DNA of 64,000 nucleotides from Oasisia sp. SBJ-2009 (GCA_964017155.1 OZ024854.1:69396754-69460753), one strand, 5' to 3'; shown: positions 47,880-60,775, counted from the stretch's first letter. The notes: generated from the sequence alone by a model not told the origin. Numbers and translations: made by a program.

Positions 47880-48026
47880 CCTTGAAAATGACCTTCAAAT
47901 TCAAAATCAAAGGTGGCATCCACCCACACCTTTCCCCACATGCTATGAGTGATCTATCTACCATAGTTTCATGCTATTAACAAAAAATGCCGATGAAAGT
48001 TTTATATCACATATTGGCTGGTCCAC
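47880..48026. repeat. Right terminal inverted repeat of the PIN/CXC element
   Basis: Inverted partner of 43975-44123. Carries AAATTCAAAATC, GTGGCATCCACC, CTATTAACAAA and ends TTGGCTGGTCCAC. Confidence 0.75.
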
Positions 48027-48545
48027 TAATGAAACACATTGGGCCTGGACATGTCCGGCTGTGATATTATTAAGTTTTTGACTAGCGTTTCAGTGTAAAT
48101 AGAGTGACATAAGGCAATAAATATACATCATAATTATACACTGGGAACAATTAGTGGTGTCAGTTACCATGCCTCACATCAGCTAGGCTGTGCGAGGTAA
48201 CTTGCACAAGTTTCAGGTTCAAATTTATTTTCCGGACTGCGAAAAAAGTAAGGACAGTTTAACGGCCGAGTTCTCTTAGGAAAATATTAACATAATAATA
48301 AAGCTTTATTTTTAACATTTTTAACATGCAATTACACTTTATGTTAAACAGGAATGTGTTTTGACTTTGAGTCACACAATGCCTATATAATAATACAATA
48401 AATTATGACATATAAATATATAATATGTATATAAAATGTTCTTTAAGATGATAAATAATTTATTTTTATTTTGATCTAATAAATAAATAATATATCTCAG
48501 ATGTCCTTTAAAATGATACATTATCTCTTTAAAATAATTCTGTTA
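48027..48545. other. AT-rich spacer, nothing recognised
   Basis: AT-rich DNA between the TIR element and the next LINE; ATAAATAA runs near 48470-48570. Confidence 0.5.
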
Positions 48546-48547
48546 TG

Positions 48548-49880
<1,333 letters not shown>

Positions 49881-51030
49881 GACCTGCGGCGCTCCGCGGG
49901 TCCCCAAACCAATCAAACACAACTAAGGCAAACAGAATAAGTATATAAGATTTATTAACAGAAGGAATAAACGCTAAAACGTCCCAGTTGAAACGGCGAA
50001 TATGTTACAAGTTTAAAACCAACAAAACGTTAAATAGTGTTTACAGTATAAATTAAACGGTAATTAACCCTAACCAAAACGGCGTCTAATCCTAGCTAAA
50101 ACGGCGATCATCATTATTATGGAACTCTCAAACGTCATGTTCTAATAATAGTATCCAAATAAACAGTATCCTGGGTATAGTCAATACACAATAGTAATAC
50201 GTAACACTTATGAACATGTGAACAGGAAGAATCAATTAAGCAAATGTTGGAAACATCGTCATAATTTGCATAGCATCAGGGTTTACAAAACATAAATAAT
50301 CACTCAGTTGCTTAATTAGCAAATGTCGCAGGCGTCTATTTGACGTTCACTTAGTCCTGCCATCTGGTGGCCATTTCGGGAACACCAGTCAGCAACGGGG
50401 TAGATAATTCACCTACATTACCAATAACATTTCTAAAAATATTTTGCAGGGCAAACTATTCTAACATCGCTGCATACGATAATATCTCCGCAAATAGTTC
50501 TTTATCAAATAACCCGATATTCAACGAGCTAGGCGCGATAAATAAACGAGCGCTAGCATAGTGACGCAACTGTCGTACACGGCTGTGACTGTGAGGACGG
50601 ACTTAATCAGGGCACTCGGATTACGGCACTCGGATTAGGCCATCCAGATTAAATACAACGTATTGTAATGAACATACTATCAATAAACAGTTGCAATTTT
50701 GCGCGAATGATCATAACAAACACAATGACACGCCTACACAAAATACCGCTCTAATCATGCATGTTTTCTGGTAACATTACGTATAGATATATTTTACGCT
50801 GGAACAAAGACAAACCGTTAATCTCGCGCGCAAAGCTGACAACAACCGGCTGCGCAACCGTCAGTGCGCATCGTTATCTATATCTGGGCCTGCAGCGCGC
50901 TAGAGGCCGGGGTAAAACAAATAAGCAGGAAGGGTTGCAGCGGCTAACGTTAACATGCAATGCCTGTAGTTATAATCAAAATCGCTAGTCAGTGACTGGG
51001 CTTAATGCCAATACGCATACAAGTCACAGG
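49881..51030. other. Spacer, no gene recognised
   Basis: About 1.1 kb of mixed sequence with several AACGGCG and AAACGTTAAA-like words (50030-50110). No coding feature seen. Confidence 0.45.
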
Positions 51031-51032
51031 GT

Positions 51033-51062
51033 AACACACGCACGCACGCACGCATGCACACA

Positions 51063-51094
<32 letters not shown>

Positions 51095-51124
51095 CACACA
51101 CACGCACACACACACACACACACA
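51033..51124. repeat. (CACG)n/(CA)n microsatellite
   Basis: CGCA tetramers followed by CA dinucleotides. Confidence 0.95.
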
Positions 51125-51292
51125 GTGGGTCCTGCACAGGCAAATGCACGCCGGCCGAAACGTTCTAATTTCACTTTTGGCACTTCGAGGAGTAACCCGC
51201 CTGCAGAGCGCAGCGATCGGCGAGGCGCGTGCTGGAGTAGCAGTGCCGCGAGATACTCTGGCGTGCCGTCGTATAAAGCCCTGTGCACGAGT

Positions 51293-51641
<349 letters not shown>

Positions 51642-51917
51642 AAAGCTTTATTTCTTGATGGTAACCATGTCACGTGGTATATCGTGATTTTCAATGGGCC
51701 ATCATCTTACATGCATACATACATCATATACATACATACATACATACAATAAAGCTTTAGATAAAATATATAGTTTACAACAATATAAACATAACCGCTG
51801 TAGCAATAAATAGATAAAAATAAAAATAGATAAACTGTAATTATAAACAAATACATATTATTAAAATATTATAAAATATAAAATATTAGAATAATTATAA
51901 AAAATTATATAAATATA

Positions 51918-52540
51918 TTATTTAACATTATTTAAAAGAAAATGTAACTTGTATTCGATCCGCTTTCTGACAGGCAGCCAGTGTAATTGCCGCAGTATTG
52001 TCGTCATGGACTGCCGGTCACCCCGCCGGATTTGCATAACAATTCGAGCTGCAGACCGCTGGACCATTTCAAGACGGTGCAGGTGACGATCGCTGATGCC
52101 GAATAGTATCGCATTGCCATAGTCGACACGCGATGTCACCAGTCCGTGTATGAGACTCTTACATACAGTGGTGCTAACCGAGTCTCGTATTGTTTTGTTC
52201 ATTCGGGCTGGGCACGTAATGCACTGGTGGTAAGTTGGCAGACAATTCTCGATTTTACACTGATTGAAATCACCCAGTATGAACTTGGGTGCATCGGTAG
52301 ACAAAGCGTCCAGTTTCTGTGTTACGTCACAGATATGCTGGGCGGCGCGATCCACGTTGGCTCTGGGGTGTATGTAAACAACAGTCACAAACAATTATGG
52401 AAATTCGGGGGGCGAACAGCTGCTGGTCGCCACAGAGTAGCGCCCTGCTATGGATCATGCTGCTTCCACCATGACAATAATGTTCTTGGATGCCAGGGCT
52501 GGATGGTCTCCAAGCTTGCATGCAGTATTCTACACGTCGT
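51918..52540 (-). mobile_element. LINE with endonuclease joined to C-terminus
   Basis: A 158-codon minus frame (51918-52394) starts in an endonuclease domain: VTVVYIHPRANVDRAAQHI, APKFILGDFNQC, and YHQCITCPAR. It then passes without a break into the RT C-terminal region: STTVCKSLIHGLVTSRVDYG, RLEMVQRSAARIV and LRQLHWLPVRKRIEYKLHFL. The entire RT is missing between them (junction about 52195). The right flank (to about 52540) shows decayed upstream endonuclease sequence in another frame. It is an internally deleted copy of a CR1/L2/Rex-like LINE. Confidence 0.82.
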
Positions 52541-52559
52541 CTAACTTTGTTTAGTGGTA

Positions 52560-53215
52560 TAATTAATTGTGATAAGAGACCGGAATCGAAAAATGCAGCT
52601 CAGAAACAATTTCCACAAAGGATGATATAAGGATATGAGGAAATATTTAGCCGAAATAGACTGGAATACGACACTAAAGATAAGACAGCTACATAATGCT
52701 GGAACATCTTTTTAAGGGTGACATTTTGTGCATGGTCAATCAATTAGTCCCCTTGAAAAACAAAGGGGGAAATGGTCTGAAAGAAACACTTATCGAAAGA
52801 AGCCATTAGAATAATTAAGAGCAACCAATTGATGTGGAAGTCGTACAGTCAAACTGGAAGTGTAGAACACTACACCATTTATAAAGAAGTACTTAACCAA
52901 GCTACAGCTGAAATTATAAATTTAAACCAAAGTTATGACAAAAAATAGCTTGTGTTATAAAACATGGCAGCAAGAGTTTTTATGCGTATGTTCGAAGCAA
53001 ACAAAAAGTTCAGGATAAAGGCGGTTCTCTAGAAAGAAGTGATAGAAACATAATAACAGAGGGATTCTTAATGACAGAAAGCGTAAATTATTACTTTAGT
53101 TCGTTCGGTGTTTACCAGGGAAGATATTAATTCATTGCCAGTACCAGAGACAAAGTTCGAGAGGACAGAGTCAGACTTTTTACGGCAATTAATTGTAACT
53201 ATAAAAGGTTAGACA
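52560..53215 (+). mobile_element. LINE linker-region relic, plus strand
   Basis: With frame changes, the plus-strand translation gives LMWKSYSQTGSVEHYTIYKE, VLNQATAEIINLNQSYDKK, then SFYAYVRSKQKVQDK and LERSDRNIITEGFLMTESVN, then YYFSS-like and INSLPVPETKF. This matches the linker between endonuclease and RT in CR1/Rex-like LINEs. Heavily decayed; its orientation is opposite to the LINE just to its left. Confidence 0.65.
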
Positions 53216-53288
53216 AATAGGGATATGAAGGATAATAAATCATCTGGGGTGGGTGGGATATGAAGGATTATAAATCACTTGGAGTGGA

Positions 53289-53697
53289 CGGGCGGGCGGG
53301 CGGGCGGGCGGGCGGGCGGGCGGGCTGGCGGGCGGGCGGGCGGGCGGGCGGGCGAGTGGGCGGGCGGGCGGGCGGGCGGGCGGGCGGGCGGGCGGGCGGG
53401 CGGGCGGGCGGGCGGGCGGGCGGGCGGACGGACGGACGGACGGACGGACGGACGGACGGACGGACGGACGGACGGACGGACGGACGGACGGACGGACGGA
53501 CGGACGGACGGACGGACGGACGGACGGACGGACGGACGGACGGACGGACGGACGGACGGACGGACGGACGGACGGACGGACGGACGGACGGACGGACGGA
53601 CGGACGGACGGACGGACGGACGGACGGACGGACGGACGGACGGACGGACGGACGGACGGACGGACGGACGGACGGACGGACGGACGGACGGACGGAG

Positions 53698-53740
<43 letters not shown>

Positions 53741-53822
53741 CGGAGGCACGCCCGCACGCCCGCACGCACGCACGCACGGAGGCACGCCCGCACGCCCGCA
53801 CGGACGCACGCACGCACGCACA
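53289..53822. repeat. Tetramer arrays (GGGC)n, (GGAC)n, (GCAC)n in series
   Basis: Three adjacent tetramer arrays in register: about 34 GGGC (53289-53426), about 67 perfect GGAC (53427-53694), then about 30 GCAC with GGAGGCAC and CCCGCACG interruptions (53695-53822). Each step changes one base of the unit. Long ORFs on both strands are artefacts. Confidence 0.97.
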
Positions 53823-54491
53823 CACGTGCGTGTAGCAACGACAGTTTTATTTACCCCACTAATAACTAATGATTAAGATTGAATTAATTAGTTTCACTTC
53901 AGACCTGATTGACACACACTAATTTAGCATCACAATAGTAATTAGTGTTTATACTCTTTGTTAACATGACAGGCGAAACTTGCGAATAGATTACAACATG
54001 AAACGCTTTCTAGCATCACCAAACAGTAACAACTTAAACGTGAAGACGAGACGTGTATGCATGGCCATGAAACCGGTCATCGCTGAAGTAAAAGTGTAAG
54101 TGTAATAGTTCTAAGTGTAATAGTTCTAAGTGTCTCTTCACACTGTTTTTGTACTAAATTATGAACATGATGTGTCGACGATATCGACTGATGACGCATT
54201 TCGTGACCATGGTAACGTTACACACACCTGTTGTAGAACAATTTTAACAATTTTAGATAATTGTCTTGCGCCAAATATGTACACCATTTTATGATACCTT
54301 ATGGACTTTCTGCCCTTGCAGTTTCCCCTTTTTACAGAGGGCTGTCGTGATTGAAGTGGAAAATGTTTCCTCGTATAGTATAAATAGTTTCAATTAGTTA
54401 AAAAAGTATTGATAATTGCAATTTAAGGACGTTCCATTGATTGTTTGAAAGAAAATACAACTAATTTCAAAATATACATAACATATACAAT
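53823..54491. other. Spacer, nothing recognised
   Basis: AT-rich unique sequence; AAGTGTAATAGTTCT is duplicated in tandem near 54096-54130. Confidence 0.45.
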
Positions 54492-54501
54492 TTTATTTTG
54501 T

Positions 54502-54709
54502 TCACAACATTGATTCGTTCATTCCATAGATCCAAGAAGACAGCGAGCCAAGTATTGAGCCTTCCTCAGAGTTTTCCTTTTGTGAAGTCTCCACTTCGTC
54601 TTCCTCGTCTTCTTCGTCTTCCTCGTCCGCTGCTTCAAACAAACTTCTCCGAAATTTGTCAATGAAAGCGGGGATAACGCCCGATGCAAGATGATCGACA
54701 ACACCCGCC
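54502..54709 (-). CDS. Candidate terminal exon of an unrecognised gene
   Basis: Minus-strand exon of 68 codons after a strong acceptor (TTGTCTTCTTCTGTTTAG before 54709; the first base completes a split codon). It begins AGVVDHLASGVIPAFIDKFR, continues with RSLFEAADEEDEEDEEDEVE and ends SSWIYGMNESML. The shape is an amphipathic or hydrophobic helix, then an acidic run, then a short C-terminal tail. AATAAA at 54492-54497 lies just after the stop, giving a very short 3' UTR if used. Non-repetitive and gene-like, but I do not recognise the protein, and no upstream exon is identified in the repeat-rich sequence to its right. The longer minus frame to 54798 reads through the presumed intron. Confidence 0.5.
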
Positions 54710-54859
54710 CTAAACAGAAGAAGACAAATGTCCTCGAAGGGAGACAACATCAAACCGCACCACAGACATTCACCGCAAACAAATACACACACTCTCACTC
54801 ATAAGGAACAAAGGAAAACTCGTACTGATAGATAAAGTTTATTTCAGACAAGACGGTGT

Positions 54860-54970
<111 letters not shown>

Positions 54971-55129
54971 CATTAAATACAATTAAAAAAATGTGAAAAG
55001 TGCAATACATATAATACAATCAAAGCAATGATGTGATCAACGTAAACATATAAGTGTAAAGTTAAAAAGAAATATATAAATATATGAGGAAATTAATTAA
55101 ATAAGTTGTAAAAATAAATATAAAAATTT

Positions 55130-55830
55130 TGATTAAAAAATAAATACAATACTAATGTCATGTGTACAATAACGACCTCCAGTATGAGTACATACGGCTC
55201 TTAACATGAATATCGGTATGGAGGTAATTAATAAAAAGAATATTATCTGACTGGTGAAGACGACATAAAAGACTGAATATGGATGAACGAATGCGTTCAT
55301 TGAAAGATTTAATATAGTTGGCAAACATAAAACTTGCACTACATCTTGAAGTTAAGTTGAGTAAAATTCTGAGGCTATTCTTGTATGCGACGGTAATGCT
55401 TTTGAGGCTATATTTTTAAATTTGCACCAAAGACTAGAAGTATACATAGGAGCACAGTATGCTTGAAATAAAATAATTTTGGTGGAAATATTACAAAGAC
55501 AACATTTTCGAGCTAATACATTGGCTTGGGCATAAAGGCATCTTTTTTGTCTGGCAATGTCGTCATCATCAGTTAGGTTATTGTTGATTATATGACCAAG
55601 ATATTTACATTTCGTAGTATAAGGTGATGGTTATCGAGATGGAGACAATGAATTTTTTTCCTGTCCTGAGGTTTGTTGTCAATAACCATACAAAAGGACT
55701 TCTTGGCATTATAAGTAATATTGAACAATTCGCCATACTTGGCACAATAATCAATAAGTTTTCTCAAACCAGCAACACTGGGAGAAAAAATACACAAAAA
55801 TACAAACAATACTGAGCAAGAATTCGAATT
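55130..55830 (-). mobile_element. LINE RT C-terminal relic
   Basis: The minus-strand frame 55588-55809 reads SPSVAGLRKLIDYCAKYGEL and FNITYNAKKSFCMVIDNKP, the region just after RT block C. In other frames this continues NLTDDDDIARQKRCLYAQAN, VLARKCCLC and QAYCAPMYTSSLW. It is the same region as 41400-41800 in the 41-43 kb LINE but a different family. Broken by frameshifts; the YADD block itself is lost at the right end. Confidence 0.75.
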
Positions 55831-56007
55831 TAAGGAGCTTTATTTTCTCTCATGGGGAAATTGTTTTGTGGTGTTCGATATTTACAAGCAATAAAATACG
55901 CGTTGGTGAGAACACGAACCACACACACACAAACCATCGATCTATTCTACAGAAAAATAGTCATGATAAAGAATAGTTGTAAAAGCATACGATGAAGCAA
56001 ATACTAT

Positions 56008-56105
56008 CTGTTTGTCTGTTTGTCTGTTTTTCTGTTGGTCTGTTGGTCTGTTGGTCTGTTGGTCTGTTGGTCTGTTGGACTGTTTGTCTGTCTTTCTGTC
56101 TTTCT
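56008..56105. repeat. 8-bp (TCTGTTGG/TCTGTTTG)n repeat
   Basis: About 11 copies of an octamer TCTGTTGG or TCTGTTTG, then TCTT-rich sequence. Confidence 0.9.
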
Positions 56106-56544
56106 TTTTCTTCTGAAGTTCTCTCTATCTCTGCCTGCCTGCCAGTCTCTTATATAGTTGCATAAGAGTGTAAATTGGCGCTATTTCCCGAATATATCTT
56201 ACGATTCCTATCTTGGATAATATTTCATGGATGATTAATGATGATAATAATAGTTGTATTTCACTCTGGGCAGTCATATAGATTAAAATGGGTACATAAA
56301 ACATGCAAAGTATATTTGTTAAAATAGATTGAAATAGTATATAATTTAAGACATTAGCATAAATATAAATTAAAATGTAGAGAATATACGATACTATTTA
56401 TAACATTCATTTAAATAATTTAAGACATTAAAACAATTTTTCTCTGATTATTTGACTAAACCTATTAAACAATGATACATACTTTGAAACATTAAAATAA
56501 ATAGATCTAAAGCATAAATTAATGGTTTTACAATATTTTCGCAT
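56106..56544. other. AT-rich spacer, nothing recognised
   Basis: AT-rich, with TTTAAGACATTA occurring twice (56344 and 56419). Confidence 0.45.
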
Positions 56545-57180
56545 ACATTTGCAGTTGTTCTTCGCATGATGGTAGATGGTAGAGGTCTTCCCATTTGATT
56601 TTCTTTAAGTCTGATGACCCGCTCATTTTGCCCCATTACCTTTGTTGTCACTATTTGTCGATGTCCAGTGATGAATTTCAGATCAACGAGTGGCTAACAA
56701 ATGTTGTGACGTTGTGATCTGCATTTCCGACAGGACAACTGGTGTGTGGCTGTCCATAAAGTTTGTCCATATTGGTATAAATATTTATCCAAAGTGGCAT
56801 CACCTCGTGTACGAACAGTCACAATTTGCTTCAGCCTGTAATGGATTTTTAAGTATCGTTCGGGATGGTGGTTGAACACACCAGATAAGATGATACCAGT
56901 GTGAGGGTGGCGTTGTAATATATAATCCTGGCAATGGCAAATGTGGTTTACCATGATGTTGTTATCCTCGTTAGGTGGATGATATATCACTCCAACGTTT
57001 ATGTGGGTGAACTTTCGTGGTGATTTGTGTGGGCGAAGCGAAATCCACAGAGTTTCCATGTCGTTATTACGTAGTTCTGTCCATTCCTTGAAAGGGATGC
57101 CATGTTTTACAAAGCACATGACCCCTCCGCCACGTCGGTAGGCGCGATCATTTCTGATGTGGAAATACCTAGGTACACAA
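56545..57180 (-). mobile_element. LINE endonuclease-domain relic
   Basis: The minus-strand frame 56694-57119 reads GGV-like then MCFVKHGIPFKEWTELRNND, METLWISLRPHKSPR, INVGVIYHPPNEDNN and HTGIILSGVFNHHPERYLK, with TRGDATLDKYLYQYGQT. This is the APE-like endonuclease core of a non-LTR element (GVIYHPP; GDFNHHP with the catalytic Asp here changed to Val; TRGDATLDKI.TN). A frameshift follows near the end (CPVGNADHN region). A second copy of part of it is at 60544-60775. Confidence 0.8.
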
Positions 57181-57507
57181 ATCTACTCGTCTGGTATTTC
57201 ACCACTAAATAAAATAATACGATAGCCTTTCCAACGTTTTCTTTGTTTAACGGTCATCTTTAAAATAACCATCGTATCAAATGTCCTTATACGGCGTCAC
57301 ATAGTTCCGTACATTTCGTGTCAATATAGGCCATGATCCAAATAATTTACAAGCATTTAAAATAAAATTACTATTACCATATATCAATATAAATTCCATG
57401 GATATTGATTAAAAAATCTTAACTAAAAGTTACCACCCCAGTTGGTACCAATAAATACATTTTGATGACTTAGCCCCTTGAATAAAATGTTTGATGGGTG
57501 ATATAAA
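57181..57507. other. Spacer, nothing recognised
   Basis: AT-rich sequence between the LINE relic and the GC-rich candidate exon. Confidence 0.45.
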
Positions 57508-57907
57508 TTACCCGGTTTTTGAGACCATGGTAGCCGTGCCGGCTGTCGCCCCGGGTGTAGCGGCAGTACCCGCGGCGGTTATCCCGGCAGTTGTCGCCGC
57601 GGTTGCCACCCCAGCACCTACTCCGGACGCGGCGGTGACGACGACAGCTACGCCTGCCCCGGCGACAGCCACACCGCCGACCGCCGCTGCCGCCGCCAAC
57701 ACGTCCGTACTCTCCCAAATCACGGCAGTTGTTGTTTCTGTCGTGTACGTCGTTTTATTTGTCGTAGATGTCGCTTCTGTACTAGTCGAGATTTCTGTTT
57801 TATTTGTCACAGACGTCGTTTTCATCCTAATCATGGTTTCGGTGTTATTTGTCGGAATCGGATTTTCCGTTTGAGTTGTGCCGTCTGTCGTCTCCGTGAA
57901 GGGTGAT
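57508..57907 (-). CDS. Candidate exon: Thr-rich then hydrophobic Ala/Val/Gly segment
   Basis: Minus-strand open frame of about 135 codons in a markedly GC-rich island. The N-terminal half is Ser/Thr/Asn-rich (TETTDGTTQTENPIPTNNTE, TSTEATSTTNKTTYTTETTT), including N-x-T sites, like a mucin-type extracellular stalk. The second half is hydrophobic (VLAAAAAVGGVAVAGAGVAV), like a membrane segment, then Ala/Thr-rich, stopping at SKTG. A pyrimidine-rich stretch ending AAATGAAAG before 57907 could be an acceptor. Codon third positions vary between synonymous choices. The alternative is a CpG-rich low-complexity region open by chance: the plus strand is also open (57491-57874). No family recognised. 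Confidence 0.35.
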
Positions 57908-58187
57908 CCTTTCATTTGAACAGAAGGAAAACAATATTGTGAAAGAGAAGAAAATGCAAGTTTCTAGTGTGATGCAATTACAATTAATAAAATGTATGCC
58001 GACTGATTGTTTGCAGTATTATTCTAATAACATATATGCTATTCCGAAAACTAATATCTTGGTCAAGGAGCAGTATATCAGCCAATAACCGCCGAGCTCT
58101 GACATCGATTATGACGCACCATGTTTCTACATTTGGTACAAGCATTAACTATGCTGTGCGTACTTCCAGTGCAAGCTGTCGCCAGCA

Positions 58188-58581
<394 letters not shown>

Positions 58582-58589
58582 ACTGGTAT

Positions 58590-59605
58590 GCAGGTATTGC
58601 AATGCAGGTATTGCAATACCTCAGGGAGTTTGACGCCCCTGCCATGCAGAGTTGTAAACCACTGCCTTGTGGTACAGGTTATTGACAGAACCGAAGGCTA
58701 AGGGAGCAAACCCTAACCAGGAAACCACGTCACTGTGGCAGCATCAATGGCGGTTGATGTGTGGAACTCCCAACATCTCTCGACTGCAGGGACAACTAGT
58801 TTGCGCCTGTCTCGACAGTTTCTTGCCGATGTGAGACCTCTATTTGCTCCACGAGAGAGAACCACTAGTAACTTGCAAAATCCAGCAGCACTTCAACCCC
58901 TTTTGCTGGCAGTTTCCATGAAATGTACAACTACACGAAACACCATACCGGATCGGCCGTCGTCCGGGTTACCAAGGACCGCGCTATTCGACCTCATCTT
59001 CCGTCGACAGTGGAAGATCAGCTAGAAAGAAGTAGAAGACAACTACTGACAATTGCACAATGGAACGTCAGGACTCTCATCGACCGAGAAACAGCTAACC
59101 GTCCAGAAAGAAATACGGCACTAGTAGCAACGGAACTTGCCAAACACAACAGTGAAGCAAGGTTCTCAGAACCTGGTAGTCTCAACGACTTGGAATACTC
59201 TTTCATCTGGAGTGGCAAACTCAAAGGAGAAAGAAGGGCGGCCGGAGTGGGCTTTGCTATCAAAAAGGATATCGTTACAAAGTTGACCGAAATGCCACGG
59301 CCAATAAGTGACAGAATCATGACGATGAGACTACCTCTGAGAATGGCCAACTTTGCTACCATTATCAGCGTTCTCAGTGGCATCCCTCGTACAGATAAGT
59401 TACTGCTGATAGGAGATTTTAATGCGAGAAAAGGAAGAGACAATGAAAAGTGACCCTTGGTCATGGACAAACATCGGATTGGGTAATGTAATTCCAATGG
59501 CATCACTCTCACAGCAGAGAGATAAATGGAGAGCATTAGTCAAGTGACGGAAGCAGTCTTTGTCGCATCGCGACCGACAGTATTATGATAATGATGATGA
59601 TATAA
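58590..59605 (+). mobile_element. RTE-like LINE copy with internal deletion
   Basis: Matches the 5' leader and endonuclease of the element at 5838-9190 (in opposite orientation): GTATTGCAATACCTCAGGGA leader, then ATG 58923 MYNYTKHHTG, IAQWNVRTLIDRETANR, GERRAAGVGFAIKKDI and LLIGDFNARKGRDNEK, stopping at TGA 59451-59453. After ACTCTCACAGCA (about 59512) it jumps to the 3' end of the same LINE (GAGAGATAAATGGAGAGC = RDKWRA), followed by a short 3' region and GATGATGAT tail. The linker, RT and thumb (about 2.4 kb) are gone. Only the endonuclease is left, with an internal deletion near codon 76. Confidence 0.85.
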
Positions 59606-59860
59606 AGATATCTGAACTGATTATTATGACCAACCATCTAGCGTGCTTACTTGGTGAAGTGAAGATTCTATCTGCGAAATTAAACAAGAGCACACTAGGT
59701 GAAGTAGTATATAAACCACCAAGTGCAAATGTTAGTGCGTTTAAGGATCATATGGTTAACATAATTGAAACACTAAAAGGTACAAACGAAACGTTTTATA
59801 TTCGGCGATTTAAATACAATTTTACCGAATTATGATCACTGTGCAGAAACATGTGATTAT
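59606..59860 (+). mobile_element. Second LINE endonuclease fragment
   Basis: Plus-strand frame 59560-59835 reads SAKLNKSTLGEVVYKPPSAN, VSAFKDHMVNIIETLKGTNE then a break. VYKPPSANVSAF is the (V)YRPP motif region of LINE endonucleases, and NYDHCAETCD-like sequence follows in another frame. It directly follows the tail of the RTE-like copy. Confidence 0.65.
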
Positions 59861-60543
59861 TATATACAAGAGTAGTAATATATAACAAACAAAGCTGGTA
59901 TGAACATAAGTAATATGTGTGAATGGTTGGCGCCTATGTGGCTGCACCAGTACAAGCGTTGTATATGGTGTGGATTATTTACGTTTCTGCCAAGTCAATA
60001 AACTCGAATTTGTATGTAGGTGTTTTATGAAAGCACCAGGAAGCTATTAGACGACGTGCATGTGAGTGTGACGTTTTAGTATTCTTATGGATTTACATTT
60101 CAGTATTGTCATTGCACCCTTGGCCCACTGACACGTTAGTGATCGGTCATGTGTAACGCAGAACCAGAGAACATTGTTTTACTTCTTCAACCATGACCCA
60201 GGAATACATGTATTGGCTACGGACCACCACACGCGTCCGTATCAACCATGCTGTGACGCGGGGGTGGCACTCCGCCGACCCAGTCGTCGTGGTTGCCGGG
60301 GAGGGGGCACCCACAAACAACGACCCATAGGTGTGTGCGTCTTTCAGTGTTGCCATATTTTTTTCAATGACTTGCTTGGGTGATTTTAGTTTTTATAAAG
60401 ACGGTACAACGCTTAGTCACCTGCCTTCCATACGTGTTGACGCCAACGAATTAGGTGGCGGAATCTGTCCGACACCCATGGTTTGTCTGTTGTGTGTCTA
60501 ACCACTGTCTTTGTTGGGAAATTCTTATTCGTCAGGTCATTTA
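59861..60543. other. Spacer, nothing recognised
   Basis: Mixed unique sequence. Small frames near 60147-60383 are not recognised. Confidence 0.45.
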
Positions 60544-60775
60544 TGTTGGACGTAAACATTTGCAGTTATTCTTCGCATGGTGGTAGACGGTAGAGGTCTT
60601 CCCATTTGATTATATTTAAGTCTGATGCAAACATGACTCGCTCATGTTGCCCCATTGCCTTTGTTGTCACTATTTGACGATGTCCAGAAATGAATTTTGG
60701 ATCATCGAGTGGTTAGCAAATGACGACGTTGTGATCTGCATTTCCGAGTGGGCAACTGGTGTGTGGCTGTCCATA
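60544..60775 (-). mobile_element. Second copy of part of the 56.6-kb LINE endonuclease region
   Basis: Nearly identical to 56550-56765 over about 210 bp (CTTCGCATG.TGGTAGA.GGT, GTTGTCACTATTTG, GTGTGTGGCTGTCCATAAAG). It retains the 9-base segment CAAACATGA missing from the first copy, and ends at the same CATAAAG. Confidence 0.85.

Larger units (their letters stand above)
43975..48026 (+). mobile_element. 4.05-kb TIR element with PIN/FEN-like nuclease + CXC gene
   Basis: Both ends begin GTGGACCAGCCAA (the right end inverted), and similarity continues inward for about 150 bp: TCGGCATT.TTTGTTAATAG, GTGGATGCCAC, GATTTTGAATTT.AAGGTCA. Between the ends lie two direct copies of a noncoding segment, a broken plus-strand gene (45182-47585) and a SINE. 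No convincing target-site duplication was found (left flank ...TATAGT, right flank TAATGA...). The arrangement is that of a DNA transposon whose gene does not look like a DDE transposase. It lacks the N-terminal half of the protein, so it is itself a deleted copy. Confidence 0.72.

Noticed and set aside
53240..53869. RTDG, RPSV and CVRA repeat ORFs
   Set aside because: Tetramer repeat artefact on both strands.
57491..57874. Plus-strand Ala/Val-rich ORF
   Set aside because: Lower plausibility than the minus frame, which has a coherent Thr-rich stalk. Neither is certain.
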